64,000 nucleotides of DNA from Sorangium cellulosum (lineage in GTDB: Bacteria > Myxococcota_A > Polyangia > Polyangiales > Polyangiaceae), in NCBI RefSeq assembly GCF_002950945.1, contig NZ_CP012673.1, forward strand, positions 12,639,501 to 12,703,500. The letters are read 5' to 3'. Of the stretch, positions 19,049-27,882 are shown piece after piece. The notes beneath the pieces were generated by a model. The model was given only the letters and a program-made list of their open reading frames with translations. It was not told the DNA's origin and ran no database searches. Position 1 is the stretch's first letter. Every line of letters starts with the position of its first letter. The translations under genes were made by a program, and so were the position numbers.

Positions 19049-19335
19049 ATGCCCGATGACCCACGACGTTACTTCCTATCGTACGATAGTATCGAGGAGA
19101 TTGGGAAGCTACCGCACCTCGGGCACGTCAACGACAGTATCCTCTCAGAGTATGGCGCCACCGCCGTCGCGCTGGGCCGCGCCGCCATCGTGAACCCCGA
19201 CTGGCCACAGCGGATCGAAGGCCCCGCCTGGCAGCCGCGGCGGCCCCCCTCACGCGCGCCGAGCTTTACGAGCGCGGCGTCTCCGAGACCTTCGCCGGGT
19301 ACCTGCGCCGATGGGAAGGCTTCGTCGCCGACTGA
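19049..19335 (+). pseudogene. C-terminal remnant of an old-yellow-enzyme-type flavin oxidoreductase
   Basis: The frame from 19049 reads YDSIEEIGKLPHLGHVNDS and then TAVALGRAAIVNPDWPQRI, the C-terminal barrel signature of NADH:flavin oxidoreductases of the old yellow enzyme family. After PRRPP the frame is lost at a run of six C (around 19242-19248). In the next frame the sequence continues as LTRAELYERGVSETF and AGYLRRWEGFVAD with a proper stop at 19333. One extra C would restore a continuous C-terminus. The N-terminal two thirds of the enzyme are absent, so this is a decayed fragment. Confidence 0.7.
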
Positions 19336-19567
19336 CCGGAAGGCCGGCGAGTCCTCCTGGCTGGTTCAAGGTCGATGGTGGCTTCGCCATCATGGAATGA
19401 CAGGTCGGTGATCATTGCATCCTGGAACGCCCATCGTCGAAGCCGGTGTGGTCCACCCCGGAGCGCGGCGCGCCCCGGATCGCGCTCCTGGACGCGACCC
19501 GGCTCGCTGCGTACGTTGGTCTGTCTCCCGGCGCTCGGCGCGGGCGTCCGCTTCGACGGAGAAGAAA

Positions 19568-20662
19568 ATGAAACGTTGCTGGATCGTAGGGATGATGTGC
19601 GGTGCGATGGCCGCCTGTGGCGGCACGGTCGAAAGGGACGTGGAAGACGCTCCTGACGATCAAAGCGACCCCGACGCGGGTTGCCTCCCGGTGTGTTCCG
19701 GGCTCACCTGCGGTCCCGATGGGTGCGGCGGCACCTGTGGAGCATGTACGACCGGGCAGACGTGTACCGCGCGCGGTCAGTGCGAGCCGCTCGCCTCACG
19801 GCAGCGGAGCTGCCGCGACACACCCGACGAGCGCGGCTGCGGCATGGTCGAGGTGCCGGGCGGCACGTTCACCCTGGGCGACGACCCGCTGGCCACCGCG
19901 GCCACACCGGCTCAGCCCGCGATCACGGTGGGGCCGTTCGTGCTCGACGCCTACGAGGTCACCGTGGCCCGGTTCCGGCGGTTCTGGGAAGCTGGCCACC
20001 CCGCGCCGGCCGGGGCCATCGCGTATCCGGGCGGGGCGAGCATCCCCTGGACCGGGGAGGTCCGGGATCCGACGCTGCATGGTGAGGGGCCGTGGGGCAC
20101 GCGTCCTATCGATGGGCCGAGTCCTCACCCGTTCCATGCCATGGCGGCGGCAGACTGGTGGACCGCGCAGGCATTCTGTGTGTGGGACGGCGGTCGCTTG
20201 CCGACCGAGGCCGAGTGGGAGTTCGTGGCCAAGGCGATGAGCGATGGCCGGCCGGTCCCGCGTGTGTACCCGTGGGGCGACGAGCCGCCCCAGGGAGCCG
20301 TGGACACGCCCTGCGATCTCGCGTCCTGGAACGAATGCCACCCCGCCATGGATCGGTTCCAGCTCGGCGGCGGGCCGGTCGGAACCTTCGCGCCCACCGG
20401 TGGGTTCTACGACCTCGCGGGCAATGTGGAGGAGTGGGTCGCGGACGGCTGGGCGCTGTACACGAATGCGAGCTGCTGGGGCGGCGTGCCGCGCGCCGAC
20501 CCGTTATGCGTCAGCAGCCCGGACGGAGGCGATGAGCGGGTGACACGCGGCGGGCACGCGATCTCCGCGTCGACCGCTGCCCTGCGGGCCGCGGCGCGCG
20601 GCGTCAACGTGTCGAGCCAGGGGCTTTCGTGGACCGGGTTCCGCTGCGCCGCGACGCAGTAG
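19568..20662 (+). CDS. Lipoprotein with formylglycine-generating-enzyme (SUMF1) fold
   Basis: The 364-residue protein starts MKRCWIVGMMCGAMAACGG, a short signal with a lipobox-like MAAC; GGAG precedes the ATG. Residues about 35-80 are a Cys-rich module (CLPVCSGLTCGPDGCGGTCG) of the type common in myxobacterial surface proteins. From about residue 95 follows the sulfatase-modifying-factor fold: MVEVPGGTFTLGDD, YEVTVARFRRFWEAG, GRLPTEAEWEFVAKA, YPWGDEPP, GGFYDLAGNVEEWVAD, VTRGGHAI and GFRCA. The region that carries the two catalytic Cys in true formylglycine-generating enzyme (after the RGG motif) lacks them. It is therefore probably a binding or structural member of the family, not a sulfatase activator. 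Confidence 0.85.
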   Translation: MKRCWIVGMMCGAMAACGGTVERDVEDAPDDQSDPDAGCLPVCSGLTCGPDGCGGTCGACTTGQTCTARGQCEPLASRQRSCRDTPDERGCGMVEVPGGTFTLGDDPLATAATPAQPAITVGPFVLDAYEVTVARFRRFWEAGHPAPAGAIAYPGGASIPWTGEVRDPTLHGEGPWGTRPIDGPSPHPFHAMAAADWWTAQAFCVWDGGRLPTEAEWEFVAKAMSDGRPVPRVYPWGDEPPQGAVDTPCDLASWNECHPAMDRFQLGGGPVGTFAPTGGFYDLAGNVEEWVADGWALYTNASCWGGVPRADPLCVSSPDGGDERVTRGGHAISASTAALRAAARGVNVSSQGLSWTGFRCAATQ

Positions 20663-20709
20663 GGATCCAAGGTCATGGACGGGCGGCGGCGCCGCTGCCC
20701 GCCCGGGGC

Positions 20710-22095
20710 TCACGGGATCGCGCAGTAGTCCGGGAAGCTCGCCGGGATTCCCGCCGCGTACGGCTCCGGGCGGACCTTGTAGGGGTGGTCCTTCAGGAAC
20801 TGCCAGCTCGACGCAGCGATGCCCGACGGGATGCGGTGCCCGCCGCCGCTGTCGCAGTCCATCGCGAAGCCGCCCTTCGCCTGGATGTCGCGCTCGAGGG
20901 CCGCGCTCGTCTGCGCGAAGTCGATCCCGACGACGTCGGAGCCCGCGGCGCCGTGGACCGCCATGACCGCAGGCGGGTTGCTGGTGTCCTGGAGCCCCGG
21001 CCAGCCGAAGCTCGTCTTGCCGCCCGAGTACGACACGACGCTCGCGACGTAGCTCGAGCGCGCGTACGCCATCCACGAGGTCTGCAGGCCGCCCGCGCTG
21101 AACCCGAGCGCGTGAATGCGGCTCGTGTCGATGTTGCGCTGCTGGATTGCGCACGCGAGCGCCTCGTCGGCCGTGTTGAAGTCGCCCACGTACCACACGT
21201 TGTTGCCCGTGGTGCGCGTGCCGTCCTGGCCGCCGCGGCCGTCGTAGGCGTTCGGCGCGAACACGACGCCGCCGCGGCTCGTGATCTCGTTGATGGCCGC
21301 CTGCCCGAGGCCGGACAGCGCCTCTTGCGGGCTGGAGCCGGTGGCGTGCCAGTAGATGACCACCGGCGCCGGCGTGGCGGACCGCGCGCCGGCCCACACG
21401 CGCACCTCGCGGCCGAGGAACGACATGGTCCCGGTGGCGATCGTCGGGCAGGCCTCCCGCGCCGTGGGCAGCGCGCTCGGCGCGTTTCCTGACGGGGTAC
21501 CGGTCCCGCCGCCGCTGCCGCCCGCGCCGCCGCTGCCGCCCGTGCCGCCGCTTCCGCCAGCGCCGCCACCGCCCCCGGCGCCGCCACCGCCGCCGCTGCC
21601 GCCGGAACCACCGCTGCCGCCGCTGCCGCCGGCGCCGCCGCTGCCGCCCGTGCCGGTCGACACGCCCTCTCCGGTCACGGACGTGATCGTCGGGCGCGCC
21701 CTGCCGCTCCCGCAGAAGCTGAACTCGACCGAGCTCCCAGGCGCGAGCTGCGCGCTGCCGTCGAGCGGAGTCGCCGTCAGCTGCGTGCCGCTCGTCGCGA
21801 TCTGAGCTCCCCGGGGCCTGCTCACCCTCGCTGTCCCGACATCGGCGACGACGGTCCACCGCGCGATCGCGCTCGCCCCCGCGTTCGAGACCGTGACCCT
21901 GGCGCAGTAACCGCTGCCCCAGTCCAGGGAGTAGCCGAGCTCGGCGGTCACATCCCCGTCGAGCGCCATCACGGAGTCGTCGCTCAGCTCGGCGCCGCCG
22001 GCCTCCCCGGCGACACACCCGCCGAGAAGCGCGCTCACCCCGAGGATCGCGTATCCCGACAGACGAAGATACCCCGAACGATGTGCACGGTTCAT
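20710..22095 (-). CDS. Secreted CBM2-linked esterase (PHB depolymerase/CE1-like)
   Basis: The protein has 461 residues, with a signal peptide and lipobox-like GVSALLGGC; the ATG follows GGAGGAG. Residues about 45-145 resemble a family 2 carbohydrate-binding module (LDWGSGYCARVTVSNAG, IARWTVVADVG, LAPGSSVEFSFCGSG). A Gly/Ser-only linker of about 55 residues follows. Residues about 215-461 form an alpha/beta-hydrolase of the LpqC/feruloyl-esterase/PHB-depolymerase type. The nucleophile lies in GFSAGG, the early VVIYWHATGSS forms the oxyanion region, and the likely catalytic His is in GGGHRIPSG. It should act outside the cell on acetylated or feruloylated plant polysaccharide or on a polyester; a cellulose-degrading lifestyle would favour the former. 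Confidence 0.85.
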   Translation of the reverse strand: MNRAHRSGYLRLSGYAILGVSALLGGCVAGEAGGAELSDDSVMALDGDVTAELGYSLDWGSGYCARVTVSNAGASAIARWTVVADVGTARVSRPRGAQIATSGTQLTATPLDGSAQLAPGSSVEFSFCGSGRARPTITSVTGEGVSTGTGGSGGAGGSGGSGGSGGSGGGGGAGGGGGAGGSGGTGGSGGAGGSGGGTGTPSGNAPSALPTAREACPTIATGTMSFLGREVRVWAGARSATPAPVVIYWHATGSSPQEALSGLGQAAINEITSRGGVVFAPNAYDGRGGQDGTRTTGNNVWYVGDFNTADEALACAIQQRNIDTSRIHALGFSAGGLQTSWMAYARSSYVASVVSYSGGKTSFGWPGLQDTSNPPAVMAVHGAAGSDVVGIDFAQTSAALERDIQAKGGFAMDCDSGGGHRIPSGIAASSWQFLKDHPYKVRPEPYAAGIPASFPDYCAIP

Positions 22096-22621
22096 GATGT
22101 TCTCCTCCAGCTCGGCAGCGCCGAGATCGCGCGGCCGCGCCGGGCGCTGAGCGGTCCCCCGGCGAGCGCCGCACGGGCATCGTCAGGGTCAGCTCAGGCT
22201 CGGCCGCGGACGTCGCGTAAGGTAAGTATGCCCGAAGGCCGCGATGGACATACCGTATCAAACATAGAATCATCGGCGACACAAAACTGCCAATCATGAA
22301 CTACAAACATCCGCAACATCGACCGAAGTTTCCGCGACCCATGCAAATGCTTCGTACGGTGTGAGACCAGCACTCCGATCCGCAGCACATCGGGTGCGTT
22401 CCGCTGTTTGCTCCAGGTGCAAAATTGAACCGAGCTGCCCTGTTCGAGATCGCGCGACCACGTACGACTCAGGCCCACAGGCCGTCAACGTGCTCCCGCG
22501 CGACGGGCCGCCGGGCTGCTGGGGCCGAGCGCCGCGCCCTCCGCCGCGGCCGCGCTCCCGCTCAGCTCGGCCGCGCGCGCCCCCCGGTGAGGCTCGGCCG
22601 CGCCCGTGCTATGGGGCCGCC
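22096..22621. other. Divergent intergenic region with AT-richer core
   Basis: This is about 525 bp between the esterase (minus) and the methyltransferase (plus). The segment 22230-22350 is clearly richer in A/T than its surroundings and is the likely place for promoters. No convincing gene or RNA was recognised; the short frames lack any domain. Confidence 0.55.
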
Positions 22622-23302
22622 ATGCCGAACGCCGCCGGCGACCTCGACGTGGAGGCGCTCAACGACCGCCTCGCCCGGGAGCACCCGATCGACGACTACT
22701 ACGACCGCGCCCCGCTGCCGATCCGGCTGATCGAGCGCAGGCGGCTCGCCATCATCCGCGGGATGCTCGGCGACTGCGCGGGCCTCGAGCTCGCCGAGAT
22801 CGGCTCGGGCGGCGGGCACGTGCTGCGGATGTTCCCGCGGGCGCGCATCACCGCCATCGACGTCTCCGACGTCTTCCTCGCCACCGCCCGCAAGAACCTC
22901 GCGGGCTACGACGCCCGCTTCCTCAAGGGCGAGGTCGACAAGCTCGACCTGCCCGCCGCGAGCTTCGACCGCATCATCTGCACCGAGGTCCTCGAGCACA
23001 CCGTCGACCCGGAGGCCGTGCTCGCAGCCCTCGCGCGCCTCCTCCGGCCGGCCGGGGTCGCGGCGATCACCGTGCCGAACGACCCGCTCATCGGCCGGCT
23101 GAAGGGCCTCGTCCGCCGCACGCCCGTCGGGTACCTCCTGCGCGACCGGATCCAGTGGGGCGGCGACGTCTACCACCTGCACCAGTGGACCCCAGAGCAG
23201 TTCGGCCGCCTGCTCTCCTGCCACTTCCGCGTGACCGAGCGCCGCGCGGCCCCGCACGACGCGCTGCCGATCCGCGCGTGTTACCGCTGCGTCCCCCTGT
23301 GA
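22622..23302 (+). CDS. Class I SAM-dependent methyltransferase
   Basis: The protein has 226 residues. Motif I is LELAEIGSGGGHVLRMF, followed by the acidic residue in ITAIDVSDVFL that binds the ribose of SAM. The motif-IV region is FDRIICTEVLEHTVDPEAV, and post-IV is LLRPAGVAAITVPNDPL. The pattern is that of small-molecule (UbiE/SmtA-like) methyltransferases. The start at ATG 22622 places DLDVEALNDRLAREHPIDDYY at the N-terminus; the frame is open upstream but non-conserved. It is 53 bp from the GT2-CapK gene and likely co-transcribed. The substrate is unknown but may be the lipid or sugar product of the neighbours. Confidence 0.88.
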   Translation: MPNAAGDLDVEALNDRLAREHPIDDYYDRAPLPIRLIERRRLAIIRGMLGDCAGLELAEIGSGGGHVLRMFPRARITAIDVSDVFLATARKNLAGYDARFLKGEVDKLDLPAASFDRIICTEVLEHTVDPEAVLAALARLLRPAGVAAITVPNDPLIGRLKGLVRRTPVGYLLRDRIQWGGDVYHLHQWTPEQFGRLLSCHFRVTERRAAPHDALPIRACYRCVPL

Positions 23303-23355
23303 CCCTCCTGCCGCAGAGCGCGCGGCGCATCCCAGGCAACCCAGGCAACACCACC

Positions 23356-25602
23356 ATGTCCGACACCGAACGTGAGCTTGCCCCGGAGACGCCGATCGAG
23401 CTCTCCGTCATCGTGCCCTGCCTCAACGAGGAGCTGAACATCCCCGAGCTCACCGAGCGTGTCCTCGGCGTGTTCCGCGAGGGGAACCTCGCGGGAGAGC
23501 TCCTCCTCGTCGACGACGGCTCGACGGACGGCACCGCGACCACGATCCGCGCCCTCATGGCCGCGCACCCCGGGCTCGTGGTCGGCTGCTTCCACCCGCA
23601 GAACCGCGGGATCACCGCGGCGTGGCGCACCGGCGCGGGCGCCGCGCGCGGCAAGCTCGTCGCCATCATCGACGCCGACCTCCAGTACCAGCCCGAGGAC
23701 CTCCTGCGCCTCCGGCGCGAGCTCTACGAGCACAGCGTCGATGTCGTCCAGGGCTGGAGGAGCGCCGTCGGGCGGCGCCAGGACCGCCGGTATCACCTGA
23801 GCCGCGGGCTCAACTACCTCCTCAACAAGACCTTCGGGATGTCGCTCCACGACAACAAGAGCGGCTTCGTGATGTGCGCCCGCGAGGTGTTCCTGGACCT
23901 GCTCACGTACAAGGGCAGCTATTTCTACTGGCAGTCGTTCATCATGGTCGCCGCCCACGCCAAGGGCTACTCGTACAAGGAGGTCGAGACGATCTTCGAG
24001 CAGCGCCGGCAGGGCGTCTCCTTCCTCGACCAGGCCGAGGTGGGCGCGGTGCTCAAGGCGTTCTACGACCTCGGCAAGGCCGTGTGGGAGTACCGCGTGG
24101 ACCCCATCCCGAAGGACGCGGCCGCCCAGTACCTCCGCCGCCATCCGGTCACGGACCGCTCGCCGGAGCGCGATCCGCTCACCACGGCGCGGTGGCGCGC
24201 GTACCTCGCGGCGTTCAACCACACCCACTGGATGATCACGCGCGACGTCGAGCACTACTACGAGACGCTCCGCAAGACCCAGTGGCTCTCGCCGGCAGCG
24301 ACCCGCGAGCTCCAGGACGAGAAGCTCCGGCGGCTGCTCCGGCACTGCTACCGCAACGTCCCCTACTACCGCGCGCGCATGCAGGAGCTCAAGCTCCGGC
24401 CCGAGGACATCCGCGGCCAGGAGGACCTCCACAAGCTGCCGTTCCTCACCAAGGCGGATATCCGGCGCCACCTCTACTTCGACATCATGTCGGAGAACCA
24501 CGACAAGTCGCAGGTTCTGCGGATCACGACGAGCGGCTCCACGGGCGAGCCCTTCGTCTGTTACGCCGACCGGGCGCAGCTCGAGTTCCGCTGGGCGGCC
24601 ACGCTGCGGGCGCAGGAGTGGACGGGCTACCGCTTCGGCGACCCGAGCGTGCGGCTCTGGCACCAGACGATCGGCATGACCAAGTCGCAGGTGGCCCGCG
24701 AGCGCGCGGACGCCATCCTGTCGAACCGGACGTTCATCCCCGTCTTCAAGCTGTCCGACGACAACCTGGGCAAGATGATCGAGACGATCGCCGAGGTGCA
24801 GCCCGTGCTCATGGACGGGTACGCCGAGGCGCTCGACTTCCTCGCCCATTACGTCAAGAGCACCGGCAACGTCGCGGCCCGGCCGCGCGCGATCATGTCG
24901 AGCGCGCAGACGCTGCCGCTGCCGAGCCGCCGCCTCATCGAGGAGGCGTTCGGCTGCAAGGTCTTCGACAAGTACGGCAGCCGCGAGTTCTCGGGCATCG
25001 CGTACGAGTGCGAGGCGCACGAGGGCCATCACGTCGTCGCCGAGGGGTACATCGTCGAGATCCTCCGCGACGGGCGCCCGGCGGAGCCCGGGGAGATCGG
25101 GGAGGTCGTGATCACCGATCTCAACAACTTCTGCATGCCCTTCGTCCGTTACCGCATCGGCGATCTCGCGGAGGCGATGGATCCAGCCGCGCCGTGCCCG
25201 TGCGGCCGCGGCGCGCCGCGGATCGGGCGCATCGAGGGGCGGGTCCAGTCGATCATCCGAGGGACGGACGGGCGCTACCTGCCGAGCTCGTTCTTCGCGC
25301 ATTACCTCAAGGAGTTCGATTACGCGATCAAGCGCTTCCAGGTGGTGCAGGAGGAGCGCGACGCGATCACGTTCCGCGTCGTCAAGGGCGGGCGGTTCTC
25401 TCCGCAGGTGCTGGAGGAGGTGCTCGCGACCTTCCGCCAGTACCTCGGCGAGCGGATGCGCATCGACGTCGAGTTCGCGGAGGACATCGAGCTCGTCCGC
25501 ACGGGCAAACACCTCGCGAGCGTCTCGCGCCTGAACGTCGACTTCCAGCGCGCCGCGCCGGCGGTGATCGTGCCGCCCGGCGAGAACGGCGCGGGCGGGT
25601 GA
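23356..25602 (+). CDS. Fusion of GT2 glycosyltransferase and PaaK/CapK-type adenylate ligase
   Basis: This 748-residue protein joins two catalytic domains. Residues about 15-260 are a family 2 glycosyltransferase like dolichyl/undecaprenyl-phosphate sugar transferases (SVIVPCLNEELNIPELTE, LLVDDGSTDGT, the metal-binding IDADLQYQPEDL and FEQRRQGVS). There are no membrane helices after it. Residues about 300-735 are a phenylacetate-CoA ligase/CapK-type adenylate-forming domain (ITTSGSTGEPFVCY near residue 390, DKYGSREFSGIAYEC, FVRYRIGDLAEA, GRIEGRVQSIIR). CapK members act in capsule and surface-polymer pathways. The fusion suggests coupled glycosyl transfer and acyl or amino-acyl activation. The start at 23356 precedes the GT2 core. 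A DUF362 gene follows after 13 bp. Confidence 0.9.
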   Translation: MSDTERELAPETPIELSVIVPCLNEELNIPELTERVLGVFREGNLAGELLLVDDGSTDGTATTIRALMAAHPGLVVGCFHPQNRGITAAWRTGAGAARGKLVAIIDADLQYQPEDLLRLRRELYEHSVDVVQGWRSAVGRRQDRRYHLSRGLNYLLNKTFGMSLHDNKSGFVMCAREVFLDLLTYKGSYFYWQSFIMVAAHAKGYSYKEVETIFEQRRQGVSFLDQAEVGAVLKAFYDLGKAVWEYRVDPIPKDAAAQYLRRHPVTDRSPERDPLTTARWRAYLAAFNHTHWMITRDVEHYYETLRKTQWLSPAATRELQDEKLRRLLRHCYRNVPYYRARMQELKLRPEDIRGQEDLHKLPFLTKADIRRHLYFDIMSENHDKSQVLRITTSGSTGEPFVCYADRAQLEFRWAATLRAQEWTGYRFGDPSVRLWHQTIGMTKSQVARERADAILSNRTFIPVFKLSDDNLGKMIETIAEVQPVLMDGYAEALDFLAHYVKSTGNVAARPRAIMSSAQTLPLPSRRLIEEAFGCKVFDKYGSREFSGIAYECEAHEGHHVVAEGYIVEILRDGRPAEPGEIGEVVITDLNNFCMPFVRYRIGDLAEAMDPAAPCPCGRGAPRIGRIEGRVQSIIRGTDGRYLPSSFFAHYLKEFDYAIKRFQVVQEERDAITFRVVKGGRFSPQVLEEVLATFRQYLGERMRIDVEFAEDIELVRTGKHLASVSRLNVDFQRAAPAVIVPPGENGAGG

Positions 25603-25615
25603 CGAGGCGCTCCCG

Positions 25616-27022
25616 ATGGCAGCGACGATGAGCCGCGTCGTCACCGTATCGAGGCCAGGCCTCGGGTATGTCGACGCGGCGCCCTACGGCCCGCCGAACC
25701 CGGTGTACGAGGCGGTCGAGGCGCTCTTCCGCCGGCTCGGCCTCGACGCGGCCCGCGCCGGCACGCCGGCGTGGAACCCGCTCGGCGACCTGATCGCGCC
25801 GGGCGACCGCGTCATCATCAAGCCGAACCTCGTCTCGTCGAAGGACCTGCACCAGAAGATCACCGGCGAGCGGCTCGCCGCCTCGAGCACCCACGGCTCG
25901 CTCCTCCGGCCCGTGCTCGACTACGCGCTGCGCGCCGCCGGCCCGCGCGGCAGGGTGCGTGTCGTCGACTCGCCGGTCGAGGGCTGCGAGATCGAGAAGG
26001 TCGCCGGCCCGCTCGGCATCTTCGACGTGATCGACCACCTGAAGGCGCAGGGCCATGACGTCGATTTCATCGACCTGCGCTATTTCCGGGTCGCGCCGGT
26101 CTTCGCGCTCGACGACGTGCGCCGCTTCGGCCGCTCCTGGAACCTCGGCTTGCTGCTCCGGCGCCCGCTGCCCGGAGATCCCGGCGGCTACCGGGTCGTC
26201 GACCTCGGGCGCGACAGCTTCTTCGCCCGCGCGGGCGCGCCGCGGCCCTCCGCGCTCCGGTTTCACCGCAGCCATTACGCGACGCCGGTGCCGCACCACT
26301 TGGGGCAGCGGCACGAGTACAGCATCCCCCAGACGCTGCTCGACGCGGATGTCGTCATCAACCTCCCCAAGCTGAAGACGCACAAGAAGACGGGAGTCAC
26401 GCTCGCCCTGAAGAGCGTGATCGGGTTGACCAACGAGAAGTACTGGCTCCCGCATTTCACCGAGGGTGATCCGTCGGTGGGCGGCGACGAGTTCGACAGG
26501 CCGCAGGCGCTCGCCGACGTGGTGGAGAACAAGCTGAGCCGGCTCCCGCTCCCGGGTGATCACTCGCTCGTCGCGCGCGCGCCGCGGCTCGCGGCGCCGC
26601 CGAAGGTCATCGACGGAAGCTGGCAAGGGAACGACACGCTCTGGCGGACGATCCTGGACCTCAACCGCATCCTCTTCTTCGCGGACCGGGAAGGCGCGCT
26701 GCGCGGGGAGCCGCAGCGGCGATACCTGACGATCGTGGACGGCATCGTCGCCGGCGAGGGCGAGGGGCCGCTCGGGGCGACGCCGGTGCGCGCAGGGCTC
26801 TTGATCGGCGGGTTCGATCCGAGCGTGGTGGACGCGATCGCGTCGCGAGGCATGGGCTTCGATCCGGGGCGCATACCGCAGATCCGGGAGGCCCTCGGCG
26901 GGGTGTTGCTGCCTGGCAGCCGGCTCGACGTGGTCGAGCACGTTATCGACGGCCCCGCGCCGTCGCACCGCTTCAGGCCGCCCCGGAGCTGGCCATCGCT
27001 CTTGCCCGGCGCAGCGGCCTGA
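25616..27022 (+). CDS. DUF362 domain protein
   Basis: The 468-residue protein (ATG 25616; an alternative ATG at 25628) has the DUF362 signatures: GDRVIIKPNLVS, the Ser-Thr-His-Gly stretch before LLRPVLDYAL, VVDSPVEGCE, VVINLPKLKTHKKTGVTLAL and SVIGLTNEKYWLPHF. Unlike many DUF362 proteins it has no CxxCxxC ferredoxin motif, so no iron-sulfur cluster is expected. The biochemical role of the family is not established. The 13-bp gap from the GT2-CapK gene and the shared strand indicate a three-gene unit with the methyltransferase, pointing to a common surface-glycan or glycolipid pathway. Confidence 0.82.
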   Translation: MAATMSRVVTVSRPGLGYVDAAPYGPPNPVYEAVEALFRRLGLDAARAGTPAWNPLGDLIAPGDRVIIKPNLVSSKDLHQKITGERLAASSTHGSLLRPVLDYALRAAGPRGRVRVVDSPVEGCEIEKVAGPLGIFDVIDHLKAQGHDVDFIDLRYFRVAPVFALDDVRRFGRSWNLGLLLRRPLPGDPGGYRVVDLGRDSFFARAGAPRPSALRFHRSHYATPVPHHLGQRHEYSIPQTLLDADVVINLPKLKTHKKTGVTLALKSVIGLTNEKYWLPHFTEGDPSVGGDEFDRPQALADVVENKLSRLPLPGDHSLVARAPRLAAPPKVIDGSWQGNDTLWRTILDLNRILFFADREGALRGEPQRRYLTIVDGIVAGEGEGPLGATPVRAGLLIGGFDPSVVDAIASRGMGFDPGRIPQIREALGGVLLPGSRLDVVEHVIDGPAPSHRFRPPRSWPSLLPGAAA

Positions 27023-27226
27023 CGCGGAGCCGGCCGCGAGAGCGGCCCTGTCTCGTGTCATCGCGTGAAATGGCAAAGGCCGCGCTCGGCCGCGGGCCGT
27101 GACGTGTTCTGGATTCTAACGGTCATCTAACGAGCGGCCGGGAGGCCCGGTGTTACATCAGGCTCGTGACGCGCTTCGCGAGGAGCGCAGGACGGGCGAG
27201 GGGAGCCCGCTTGTCTGAGGTGGATC

Positions 27227-27703
27227 ATGAGAACTCTTGGAATCGGCCTGGTTGTCGCGCTGGCCGGGGTGGCGGCCGGTGTGGGGGTGCTGGGATCGAG
27301 CGCGCGGCTCGACGAGAAGGTGGCGGCGCCGGTCGCGGCGGACGCGCCTCAAGCGGCAGGATCGGAGGCGCCCGTCGCGCGCGAGGCGGGCGCGCGGGCC
27401 GCATCACCGAGGCTGCGGCTCGGGGGTACGGTCGCGACGCTGGACGGCGTGGACGGCGCGGGTGCGCGGGAGCTCGACAGCTTCTGCGAGCGCGCGGGCG
27501 TCGAGGCGGAGAAGAAGCAAGCGGTCGCGCGTGTGCTCGATGAGCACCGGCGGCACGGCCTCGCGCTCGCAGGCCACCCGCGCGGCGACGTCCTGATGGA
27601 GCGGCTGCACCAGCACACGCGGGCGCGCGTCCTGGCGATGCTCGATCCGGACGAGGCGCGCGCGTTCGACGCATCGGAGCTGCCGGGCGCGATCGGCCCA
27701 TGA
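27227..27703 (+). CDS. Small exported hypothetical protein
   Basis: The protein has 158 residues, with an N-terminal hydrophobic segment (TLGIGLVVALAGVAAGVGVL) and a GAGGTGG ribosome site before the ATG. The remainder is Ala/Arg-rich and helical. HTRARVLAMLDPDEARAFDA near the end recalls the LTPEQ-type helices of Spy/CpxP-like periplasmic proteins, but the match is weak. No catalytic motif is seen. It is probably tethered to the inner membrane or periplasmic. A strong GC hairpin follows 75 bp after the stop. Confidence 0.55.
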   Translation: MRTLGIGLVVALAGVAAGVGVLGSSARLDEKVAAPVAADAPQAAGSEAPVAREAGARAASPRLRLGGTVATLDGVDGAGARELDSFCERAGVEAEKKQAVARVLDEHRRHGLALAGHPRGDVLMERLHQHTRARVLAMLDPDEARAFDASELPGAIGP

Positions 27704-27777
27704 GGCGCCGCGCAGGGCCGAGCTCGGCGCCGCCGCCGGCGGGAGCGCGCCGGCCCTCACCAGAATCTTTCTTCGCA

Positions 27778-27801
27778 GCGCCGGCTTCAAGGGGCCGGCG
27801 C
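27778..27801 (+). terminator. GC-rich hairpin, possible terminator
   Basis: The perfect 8-bp stem GCGCCGGC / GCCGGCGC has an 8-base loop. It lies between the small exported protein gene and the next lipoprotein gene. There is no T run, so termination would depend on the hairpin alone. Confidence 0.35.
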
Positions 27802-27882
27802 CGCTGGACACGTGTTTCTCGGATCAATTGAGTTGGCTGAATCGAATCGAATCCGCAAGCAATTGCAGGAAAGAGGAATACC

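Noticed and set aside
22194..22488. Minus-strand short frames in the AT-richer gap
   Set aside because: No start context, no domain; the region is better explained as divergent promoters.
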